From: Egicoccus halophilus
GTDB taxonomy: Bacteria; Actinomycetota; Nitriliruptoria; Nitriliruptorales; Nitriliruptoraceae
Assembly: GCF_004300825.1 (NCBI RefSeq)
Contig: NZ_CP036250.1
Location: forward strand, 1,674,001 to 1,738,000
DNA: 64,000 nucleotides
Direction of reading: 5' to 3'
The notes under the pieces are model-generated. The model saw only the letters and a list, made by a program, of their open reading frames with translations. It searched no databases and was not told the DNA's origin. Made by a program: the position numbers and the translations under genes. Position 1 is the stretch's first letter, and each line of letters opens with the position of its first letter. Shown in pieces: positions 17,830 to 27,246 of this stretch.

Positions 17830-18842
17830 TGGCGACGGGTGCGGCGCAGCGCCAGACCGTCGAGGTGCCCGGGACCGCCGCCGACGGGACGTCGGTGGTG
17901 CGCCGGCTGAGCGTGTCGAATCTCGGGAAGGTGTACTGGCCGCAGCGCGGCACCACCAAGGCGGCGTTCCTCAACTACCTGGTCGCGATCGCGCCGGCGA
18001 TGCTGCCCCACCTCGCGCACCGACCGGTGACGTTCAAGCGCTACCCGGACGGGGTCGAGGGCCAGAGCTTCTTCGAGAAGCGCTGCCCACCGCACAAGCC
18101 GGACTGGCTGGCCACCACGACGCTGCCCAAGCGGGGGACCGGTCGTTGGGGCCGACCGATCCCACCCGAGGAGCGTCGCCGACCGCGACCGGGGGAACGC
18201 GAGGAGCTCGTCGAGCACTGCGACCTCGCCGACACCGCCGCGCTGGTGTGGGCCGGCAACCTCGGCGCGCTGGAGCTGCACGTGCCGATGGGCCGGGCGC
18301 CCGATCCGTCCACGCCCCGAGCGGTGGTGTTCGACCTCGACCCCGGCGCGCCCGCCGACGTGATCACCTGCGCGCAGGTGGCACTGCGCCTGCGCGAGGT
18401 GTTCGACCGGCTGTCGCTGACCGCCGTGCCCAAGACCTCCGGGGGCAAGGGTCTGCAGCTGTACGTGCCGCTCAACGTCGAGGGCGTCACCTACGACGAC
18501 ACCAGTGGGTTCTCCCAGCAGATCGCGCAACTGCTCGAGCGGGTCCATCCGGAGCTGGTCGTCTCCAGGCAGACCAAGACCGAACGCGTGGGCAGGGTGC
18601 TGATCGACTGGTACCAGAACACGCTGACCAAGACGACCGTGTGTGTCTACTCGCCCCGCGCACGCGAGCGTCCGACGGTGTCCACGCCGGTGACCTGGGA
18701 CGAGGTGTCCGACGCGGCCGACGACGGTGATCCCGAGGCGCTGCGCTTCGAGCTCGACGACGTGATCGCCCGCGTCGAGGCCCAGGGGGACCTGTTCGCC
18801 CCCGTCGCGCGGCTGCAGCAGGAGCTGCCCACCCTGGCGTGA
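17829..18842 (+). CDS. LigD-type primase-polymerase for end joining
   Basis: Archaeo-eukaryotic-primase-fold polymerase that fills or adds nucleotides, with a preference for ribonucleotides, at ends bridged by Ku. Family motifs are visible: LSVSNLGKVYWPQ, RPVTFKRYPDGVEGQSFFEK, the metal-binding FDLDPG (Asp169 and Asp171), KTSGGKGLQLYVPL, and RVLIDWYQN. It ends with the RFELDDVIARVEAQGDLFAPV region common in actinobacterial homologues. 337 residues is a stand-alone polymerase module, without nuclease or ligase domains. It completes a three-gene end-joining set with the ligase and Ku upstream. Confidence 0.93.
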   Translation: MATGAAQRQTVEVPGTAADGTSVVRRLSVSNLGKVYWPQRGTTKAAFLNYLVAIAPAMLPHLAHRPVTFKRYPDGVEGQSFFEKRCPPHKPDWLATTTLPKRGTGRWGRPIPPEERRRPRPGEREELVEHCDLADTAALVWAGNLGALELHVPMGRAPDPSTPRAVVFDLDPGAPADVITCAQVALRLREVFDRLSLTAVPKTSGGKGLQLYVPLNVEGVTYDDTSGFSQQIAQLLERVHPELVVSRQTKTERVGRVLIDWYQNTLTKTTVCVYSPRARERPTVSTPVTWDEVSDAADDGDPEALRFELDDVIARVEAQGDLFAPVARLQQELPTLA

Positions 18843-19028
18843 CGCGTCCGAGCGGATTCAGGCGACGGACAGGGTCGCTGCCCGTACGGCCGCCGCAGCG
18901 GGCGGGTCATGGCCGGCCGGTCGGCTCACGGGTCGCGGCCTCACCAGCTCCGCTTCGTACCGTCCTCGAGGTCGAGCGACCAGCCCCGCCGTTCCTGGTG
19001 GCGAGGCGGACCCAAAGGACGAACAGCC

Positions 19029-20183
19029 GTGACTGCGATCGAAACGCCGCGCGAGACGTCGTCGGCGACCCCGATCACCGACGGGGCCCCCCGCCCGGTG
19101 CAGACCCCGGGTCGGCACCTGCCCTGCCCGCTGCCGACGCCGCGCGGGCCGGTCAGCAGCTTCCTCGTGGAGCACCTGACCCGCGCGCCGCACGACCTGC
19201 CGCTGTGGCCGGCGCCGGAGGACGACCCGCTCACCGGCGAGGACACCCACCTCGCGCTGTATCTCGTCTACGAACTGCACTACCGCGGGGTCGAGGGCGT
19301 CGACGAGCGCTGGGAGTGGCACCCGGACCTGATCCGGCTGCGTGGCCAGCTCGAGCAGCGCTTCGAGGCGGGTCTGGTCGAGCTCGTGGGGGACATGCCC
19401 GACGTCGACGACGTCACGACCTTCCTGCAACAGCTGACGACCGACGACGGCAGCGGCGAGGGGCGCTCGATCTCGAAGTTCATCGAGGCCGAGGGGGACC
19501 TGCACCAGTTCCGCGAGCAGGCGATCCACCGCACCGCGTGGCAGCTCAAGGAGGCCGACCCGCACAGCTGGGCGATCCCCCGGCTGGGCGGCCGGCCCAA
19601 GGCGGCGCTGGTGGAGATCCAGGCCGACGAGTACGGCGACGGGGTGGACCAGGACGTCCACGCCGAGCTGTACGCGTTGACGATGGAGCGACTGGGGTTG
19701 TCCGCGCGGCCAAACCACTACCTCGACCTGCTGCCGGGGATCACGCTCGCGACGGTGAACCTGGTGTCGATGTTCGGACTGCACCGGCGCTGGCTGGGCG
19801 CGGTCATCGGGCACCTCGCGGTGTTCGAGATGTCCTCGGTGACGACCATGGCCCGGTTCGGCACGGCGCTGCGCCGGCTCGAGTTCGACCCGTGGACGTG
19901 CTTGTTCTTCGACACGCACGTGGTGGCCGACGCCCACCACCAGACCGTCGCCGCCACCGACCTGGCCGGTGGGCTGGTCGAGCAGGACCCGGACCGACTC
20001 GGCGAGGTCGTGTTCGGGGCCCTGGCGCTGTGCCGGCTCGAGGCGAAGCTGACCGAGCACGTGCTGGGTTCCTGGGACCGCGGCGAGTCGTCGCTGCTGG
20101 GGAGCTTCGAAGCACCCGAGCAGGCACCCGGACAGCGGATGGTGCACGTGCCGGCCGACGACCCGCGCCGGCACGAACGCTGA
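19029..20183 (+). CDS. Iron-containing redox enzyme family protein
   Basis: Member of the haem-oxygenase-like di-iron family ('iron-containing redox enzyme'), all-helical. Metal-ligand-like residues are in ISKFIEAEGDLHQFREQAIHR, ALVEIQADEYGDGVDQDVHAE and FDTHVVADAHHQ, the E..H...E..DE..G....H pattern of the family. The exact substrate of this subgroup is not known to me; relatives oxidise amines, fatty acids or amino acids. 384 residues with a hydrophilic N-terminal 40-residue extension. GTG start with AAAGGA about 10 bases upstream. Monocistronic between the end-joining locus and an MFS gene, ending in a perfect palindromic terminator (20200-20221). Confidence 0.82.
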   Translation: MTAIETPRETSSATPITDGAPRPVQTPGRHLPCPLPTPRGPVSSFLVEHLTRAPHDLPLWPAPEDDPLTGEDTHLALYLVYELHYRGVEGVDERWEWHPDLIRLRGQLEQRFEAGLVELVGDMPDVDDVTTFLQQLTTDDGSGEGRSISKFIEAEGDLHQFREQAIHRTAWQLKEADPHSWAIPRLGGRPKAALVEIQADEYGDGVDQDVHAELYALTMERLGLSARPNHYLDLLPGITLATVNLVSMFGLHRRWLGAVIGHLAVFEMSSVTTMARFGTALRRLEFDPWTCLFFDTHVVADAHHQTVAATDLAGGLVEQDPDRLGEVVFGALALCRLEAKLTEHVLGSWDRGESSLLGSFEAPEQAPGQRMVHVPADDPRRHER

Positions 20184-20199
20184 CCACCACCACGCAGGC

Positions 20200-20221
20200 G
20201 GGGCCGCCGATCGGCGGCCCC
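20200..20221 (+). terminator. Perfect 22-bp palindromic terminator
   Basis: An unbroken 22-bp GC-rich palindrome centred on GATC starts 17 bp after the redox-enzyme stop. It can fold into a stable hairpin; no T-run follows. It separates that gene from the MFS exporter. Confidence 0.7.
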
Positions 20222-20246
20222 GTCCGTGTGCGCTTGACTGGGCCCC

Positions 20247-21950
20247 GTGACCACCGACCCGACCCGACTGACCCCGACGTCACCGGCGCCCCAGCAGGCG
20301 CCGGTGACGACGTTCGCGCCGCTGCAGGTGCCCGAGTACCGCCGCATCTGGATCGCGGCGCTGGTCAGCCACCTCGGCACGTTCCTGCAGTTGACCGCCG
20401 CGCCCTGGGTCATGCAGGAGATGACCAACTCGCCGCTGCTGGTCGCGCTGGTGACCACCTCCCTGACGATGCCGCGGCTGCTGTTGACCCTGCCGGCCGG
20501 CGCACTGGCGGACATCGTCGACCGTCGCACCCTGATGCTGATCGGGCAGTTCACCAGCGCGTTGGCGGTCGCGGCGATGGCGGTGATGACGGCGACCGGC
20601 ATCCTCACGCCCTACTGGCTGCTCGGGCTGACGTTCGTGCTCGGCGTCGGCAACGCCATCGGCCTGCCGTCGTTCCAGACGCTGATCCCCGATCTCGTGC
20701 CGCGCAGGATGATGGCCCAGGCGATCACGCTCAACTCCGGCGCGTTCAACGTCGCGCGGGCGATCGGTCCGGCCATCGGGGGGATCGTCGTCGGGGCCGG
20801 GTTCGCCAGCAGCGCCTTCGGGGCCAACGCCGCCTCGTACCTCGCGATCGTCGGCGTGCTGCTGACCTTCCCGCGCGCGAAGGTCGAGGACACCCGCCGT
20901 CAGCCGCTGTGGCGTTCCACCGCGGCCGGGGTGCGCTACGCCCGCTTCACCCGGCCGATCCGGGTGCTGCTCGGGGTCACGGCCACGTTCGCACTGACGA
21001 CCGCCAGCATCCAGTCGTTGCTGCCGGTGGTGTCGACCGAGCTCGGGCTGGGCGGTACCGGCTTCGGCGTGCTCTACGGCCTGTTCGGTGCCGGCGCGCT
21101 CGTGGGCGTGCTGACCCGTGAACGGGCCCGGGTCCGCTTCGCCGGACGGATGCTGCCGGGTGCGGTGCTGACCTTCGGGGTGTCCGGAGTGGTGTTCGGG
21201 GTCGCCCCCCACCCGGTCCTCGCCGGCGCGGCGTTGGCGGTCAACGGGTTGTGCTGGGTCTACACGCTGGTCACGATGAACGCGACCGTGCAGCTGCTGG
21301 CGCCGCGGTGGGTCCGCAGCCGGGTCGTGTCGCTGTACGTGCTGGCGATCGGGGTGCAGCCGGTCGGGGCGTTCGCCGCCGGGGCGCTGGCCGAGTGGGT
21401 CGGCGCCGGGACGTCGGTGGCGGTGTTCAACGTCGGCACGGTGCTGCTCGGGTTGCTGGCCTTCCGGCTCGGCCTGCCCGTGCTGGGGGAGTTCGACGAG
21501 CCGGCCGCCCCCGACGACTGGCACGTGCCCCGCCACGCCCGGCACGTGGCCGGCTCGCCGGTGCTCGTGGCCAACACGTGGGAGATCGACCACGACGACG
21601 CCGAGGAGTTCCTGGCGGTGATGCGCGATCTGCGCCGCCAACGCTTCCGCACCGGTGCGCACCGGTGGTCGCTGTACCGCGACGCGGACCGTCCCACCCG
21701 GATCACCGAGTTCTTCGTCGTGCACGACTGGGAGGAACACCTCGCCCAGCACGCGCGGATGGACCAGGAGGTCGCCGACGTGCTGGCCCGGGCGCGCGCG
21801 TTCGACCGCGCCGAGGGTCCCGTCACCCGGCACCTGGCCGGGCTGGACGTGCTCGACTCGCACGCCCCACCGGTCGACGAGCAGCTGCTCACCATCCACG
21901 CCGACGCCCACCGGGCCGACGGCAGCCTCCCGCTCGACGAGCGTTCCTGA
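20247..21950 (+). CDS. MFS_3-family exporter with C-terminal ABM-like domain
   Basis: Major facilitator of the enterobactin-exporter-like MFS_3 group, 567 residues. The membrane part (about residues 25-420) shows RRIWIAALVSHLGTFLQLTA, the loop motif GALADIVDRRTL between helices 2 and 3, GLPSFQTLIPDLVPR and further helices. The last 140 residues are soluble and resemble an antibiotic-biosynthesis-monooxygenase fold (FLAVMRDLRRQRFRTGAHRW, FFVVHDWEEHLAQHARM); this extension is normal for the family. Substrate cannot be read from sequence. GTG start, 63 bp after the previous stop and just past the terminator. Confidence 0.87.
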   Translation: MTTDPTRLTPTSPAPQQAPVTTFAPLQVPEYRRIWIAALVSHLGTFLQLTAAPWVMQEMTNSPLLVALVTTSLTMPRLLLTLPAGALADIVDRRTLMLIGQFTSALAVAAMAVMTATGILTPYWLLGLTFVLGVGNAIGLPSFQTLIPDLVPRRMMAQAITLNSGAFNVARAIGPAIGGIVVGAGFASSAFGANAASYLAIVGVLLTFPRAKVEDTRRQPLWRSTAAGVRYARFTRPIRVLLGVTATFALTTASIQSLLPVVSTELGLGGTGFGVLYGLFGAGALVGVLTRERARVRFAGRMLPGAVLTFGVSGVVFGVAPHPVLAGAALAVNGLCWVYTLVTMNATVQLLAPRWVRSRVVSLYVLAIGVQPVGAFAAGALAEWVGAGTSVAVFNVGTVLLGLLAFRLGLPVLGEFDEPAAPDDWHVPRHARHVAGSPVLVANTWEIDHDDAEEFLAVMRDLRRQRFRTGAHRWSLYRDADRPTRITEFFVVHDWEEHLAQHARMDQEVADVLARARAFDRAEGPVTRHLAGLDVLDSHAPPVDEQLLTIHADAHRADGSLPLDERS

Positions 21951-22031
21951 CCGCCACCGGCAGCAGCCCGCCACGGGCCTGGCCGACGTGCACGTGCCCC
22001 GGCGCACGCCGACGGCCGGTGCACGCCGACG

Positions 22032-22286
22032 TCAGGCCGGCCGGACCTGCAACGCGCGGGGGCCACGACCGTCGTCGCTGCGTTCGTAGGTGACCTGCTG
22101 TCCGGCGGCGAGCGTCTTGAACCCGTCGCCGTCGATCGCGGAGTAGCGCACGAAGACGTCGTCGCTGCCGTCGTCCGGCGCGATGAAGCCGTAGCCCTTC
22201 TCCTGGTTGAACCAGCGGACCTCGCCACGGGCGCGGGCCTGGACGACCGGGATCTCGGCGGTCAACTGCTGCAGTTCGGACTGCAC
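22032..22286 (-). CDS. Cold-shock-domain protein
   Basis: Small single-stranded nucleic-acid-binding protein of the CspA fold. Residues about 20-84 form the domain: [20 protein letters not shown] includes RNP-1 (KGYGFI), and RNP-2 reads VFVRYSAI, with Arg where most cold-shock proteins have His and Tyr for Phe. A short N-terminal extension (about 18 residues, glutamine-rich) is unusual. GTG start at 22286 has AGGAG 5 bases upstream. About 84 residues. It stands alone on the minus strand downstream of the topoisomerase gene. Confidence 0.9.
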   Translation of the reverse strand: MQSELQQLTAEIPVVQARARGEVRWFNQEKGYGFIAPDDGSDDVFVRYSAIDGDGFKTLAAGQQVTYERSDDGRGPRALQVRPA

Positions 22287-22407
22287 GACGACTCCTGAGC
22301 GCAGGGAGGCGGGACGGCATCGACGCGGCCCGGCCACCAGCCAGCCTACGGGGCACCGACCGCCGAGCCGGGCAACCGCAACCGTCCGGCGGGCCGAGAA
22401 GTTCGCC

Positions 22408-24807
<2,400 letters not shown>

Positions 24808-24820
24808 GCGGGACTACCTC

Positions 24821-24850
24821 GGGGCGGGGGCGGGGGGCGGGAACCGGGGG
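24821..24850 (+). promoter_or_regulatory. G-rich tract, possible G-quadruplex
   Basis: Four or more runs of 3-6 G in 30 bp on the plus strand, 14 bp upstream of the topoisomerase start, so the transcript side is C-rich. It could fold as a quadruplex on the template strand; function not shown. Beyond it (24862-24867, minus strand TATCTT) is the only A/T-rich spot of this gap and a weak -10 candidate. Confidence 0.35.
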
Positions 24851-24934
24851 CGCGGCCGTCCAAGATAAACGACCGTGGTGTCCCGACCGGCCAGCCGACC
24901 CGACGCGATCGGGCATCGGGGTGCGTCGTGTCGG

Positions 24935-26650
24935 TCAGCCCGCAGGAAGCGTGCGCGTGTCGACGACGTGCAGTTGGTGTTGCACGCCGCCCGCACTGGT
25001 GGCGGTGTACACGCGGGCTCCGACGCCAGGAGGCAGGTTCGTCGGGTCCCAGACGAGATAGACGTCGATCCGGTGGGTTGCGAGTTGTCGCCGCCAGTCG
25101 GCATGCAGCCCGGGGCCCGTGATCCCGTGGTAGCGGCATCCGGCGTGGGCGCACAGCTGCATGGTCGCGATCCAGTCGCTGTCGGATGCCACCTCGCGGC
25201 CGTCGAGCAGATCCGGCTCGAGTTCCCGCGCGAGGGGAGCCGCGTGCGGAGCGCTGCGGATGGTTGCGGTCAGGTAGCGGAGCCCGGGCCACAGCAGCGT
25301 GCACGCGATCACGGCCACGAGGACCCATCGATACGGACGACGCCGCATCACGCCGAGGTCCCACTCCCGTCCGAGGCCGCGACCCCACAGCCGGTGCCCG
25401 GTGGTGACCGCCCCGGCCGTCGCCCCGGGCAGCAGGGCCAGCAACGCGAACCAGGCGTAACGCTCATCGAGGTGGATGGCGAGCAGGCCACCCAGATACA
25501 CGGCACTGGCGACCGGCAGCGCGACGAGCCCGAGGTCGCGGGGCCGCGCCCGCCACCACAGCGGCAGTTGGGCCAGCAGGGCGACGGGCACGAAGAATCG
25601 CCAACGCCGCAACTCGTCGCCGGCCCGTTGGAGGTTGACGCCCACGGCACGCAGCCTGGCCTCGACGACGCCGACCATGCCCGCTCGCGGCTCCGGACGT
25701 GCCGGCGCCCGTGTGACGGGCTGCGTCCCCGGTGGCGTGGCATCCGCGCGGTCGGTGCGCGCCGTTCGGCCCGGGTGCTGGTTGAGGCGAGCCGGGTCCT
25801 CCCATGGGCTCGACGACGTCGCATGCGGCGGCTCGGTCAGACCGCCGTGGATCATCGGCGTCCCGTGCGACCCCTCGGCGGTCGTCTCGAGGTTGACCTC
25901 GGCCGCCGTCCCGACGCTCGGACGGCCGAGGTCGATGCTCAGCACGCTCGCCCAGGCCGCGACGACGGCCAGGAAGACGCCGAACTGCACCACGCCGGCC
26001 CGCACCCACGTCCGGGTCCGCGCCGGGTCGCGCCACACCTGCAATCCGACGAGGAGCGGAACCATCACGACCAGGAACGGGAGCGCGAACAGCTTGGTGA
26101 GGTACGCCGAGCCGGCCAGGGCGCCGGCGAGCGCGGCCGTCCGCGGTCGCCACGCGTCGGCTCGGGTCGCGAGGTCGAGGTGGGTGAGCAGGATCGCGAC
26201 GAGCAGGAGGTCGGGGCTCGCCAGGACCGAAGCCGCCAGCAGGAACGGCAACCCACCCGCGAGGACGATCCCCGCAGCACCCGCGTCGACGCCCAGTCGC
26301 AGGAGCCAACGATGCACGACGAGCAGCGTCAGCAGCGCGGAGAACAGTCCGAGCACACGCGCGGTGAGGAAGTGGTCCGCTCCGGTGGCCAGCACCGGCA
26401 CGGCCAGCCACGACCACAGCGGACTCCAGTAGGCATTGACCGCGACGTCCCACCGGCCGGCGAGATAGTGCTCGGCGATGTCGAGGTAGGACACGCCGTC
26501 GACGAACATGTGGTCGAGCACGCGGGGGAGTACGAGCAGCCAGGCGAGCATCAGCGCGGTCGCGACGACGAGTGCCGGCCAATGCCGTGGCCGAGGTGGG
26601 CGCACCGAGGTCACCGGCGTGACGACCGCCGGGCCGGTCGTCCTGGTCAT
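24935..26650 (-). CDS. GT39-like membrane glycosyltransferase
   Basis: Polytopic GT-C enzyme of the dolichyl-phosphate-mannose mannosyltransferase type, expected to use a polyprenyl-phosphate sugar on the outer face of the membrane. Helix 1 is at about residues 25-45 and is followed by the acidic loop HMFVDGVSYLDIAEHYLAG (Asp51, Asp57), a typical catalytic position for GT-C folds. Roughly ten more hydrophobic segments follow. A large hydrophilic loop (about residues 245-325, His/Thr/Pro-rich) splits the membrane part, and a soluble C-terminal domain contains CAHAGCRYHGITGPG. Third-base GC is lower than in the flanking genes, suggesting a different origin. The ribosome site is weak, so the start is uncertain. 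Confidence 0.75.
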   Translation of the reverse strand: MTRTTGPAVVTPVTSVRPPRPRHWPALVVATALMLAWLLVLPRVLDHMFVDGVSYLDIAEHYLAGRWDVAVNAYWSPLWSWLAVPVLATGADHFLTARVLGLFSALLTLLVVHRWLLRLGVDAGAAGIVLAGGLPFLLAASVLASPDLLLVAILLTHLDLATRADAWRPRTAALAGALAGSAYLTKLFALPFLVVMVPLLVGLQVWRDPARTRTWVRAGVVQFGVFLAVVAAWASVLSIDLGRPSVGTAAEVNLETTAEGSHGTPMIHGGLTEPPHATSSSPWEDPARLNQHPGRTARTDRADATPPGTQPVTRAPARPEPRAGMVGVVEARLRAVGVNLQRAGDELRRWRFFVPVALLAQLPLWWRARPRDLGLVALPVASAVYLGGLLAIHLDERYAWFALLALLPGATAGAVTTGHRLWGRGLGREWDLGVMRRRPYRWVLVAVIACTLLWPGLRYLTATIRSAPHAAPLARELEPDLLDGREVASDSDWIATMQLCAHAGCRYHGITGPGLHADWRRQLATHRIDVYLVWDPTNLPPGVGARVYTATSAGGVQHQLHVVDTRTLPAG

Positions 26651-26767
26651 GTCGGCAACCGCATGCGTCTCCCCGGGGACGGTGGAATCCTCGAGCCATA
26701 CCGGACGGTAGGCGAGACCGCCGTCCCATGTCGCCGGTTCGTCGTGTCGTCGGAAGCCGAAACGGAA

Positions 26768-26800
26768 GAACGGCAGCGACCCCGGAGGGTGCTGCCGTTC
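26768..26800 (-). terminator. Rho-independent-like terminator
   Basis: Perfect 10-bp arms (gaacggcagc / gctgccgttc) with an inner ACCC/GGGT stem, 19 bp beyond the stop of the LADTG protein. On the minus strand it is followed by a short T/C-rich run. Confidence 0.7.
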
Positions 26801-26818
26801 GTCGGTTGGTGCGAGCGG

Positions 26819-27115
26819 TCAGTCGCTCAGGGCGTCCCCGCGTCGGCGGGTCGCGGCGACGATGCCGGCACCCAGCAGCAGCGCGGAGCCGCCGAAGACC
26901 GCCAGGCCGAGGTCGCCACCGGTGTCGGCCAGCTTCGGCTGCAGCGGCTCGGCCCGTTCGACGTCACGGTCGAGCACCTCGTCGGGCTCGTCGACGCACA
27001 CCTCGGCGGTGGGGTCGTAGTGGCAGATGTTGTCGTCGCCGGCTTCCTGTGCCCCGGCGGCCGACCCGACGGTCAGCAGACCCGCCGCGACCACTCCGAT
27101 GACCGTGCCCCGCAT
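26819..27115 (-). CDS. Small LADTG cell-wall-anchored surface protein
   Basis: A 98-residue exported protein. It has an N-terminal signal peptide (MRGTVIGVVAAGLLTVGSA, cleavage near AGA-QEA), a short acidic region with two Cys (ICHYDPTAEVCVDE), and a C-terminal sorting signal: LADTG, a hydrophobic helix (LAVFGGSALLLGAGIVAA) and a TRRRG positive tail. LAxTG is recognised by some actinobacterial sortases; whether the class F enzyme at 4-627 is the partner is inference. ATG start with AGGGG 7 bases upstream. An 18-bp tandem repeat lies directly upstream and a terminator downstream, so it is a single-gene unit. Confidence 0.82.
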   Translation of the reverse strand: MRGTVIGVVAAGLLTVGSAAGAQEAGDDNICHYDPTAEVCVDEPDEVLDRDVERAEPLQPKLADTGGDLGLAVFGGSALLLGAGIVAATRRRGDALSD

Positions 27116-27126
27116 GTTCGACCCCT

Positions 27127-27162
27127 GTCGTCTGCTCAGCGAGTGTCGTTTGCTCAGCGAGT
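27127..27162 (-). repeat. 18-bp tandem repeat upstream of LADTG gene
   Basis: Two adjacent copies of gtcgtctgctcagcgagt (one mismatch), 12 to 47 bp upstream of the ATG of the small surface protein. Position suits a regulator-binding site or part of the 5' untranslated region. Confidence 0.75.
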
Positions 27163-27246
27163 CGACGCTAGCACGCAGCGTGGCCGGTGTCTGCCGTTGG
27201 GCTCCGTTCGTCGGGTCAGGTCCGAGACGGTGTGCGCCTCGGGCAC

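Noticed and set aside
20224-20247. TTGACT before the MFS gene, considered as a -35 box
   Set aside because: It is only about 20 bp from the start codon, leaving no room for a -10 and transcription start.
18839-21121. 760-codon plus-strand frame over the redox enzyme and MFS genes
   Set aside because: Out of frame with both recognisable proteins and Arg/Pro/Gly-rich.
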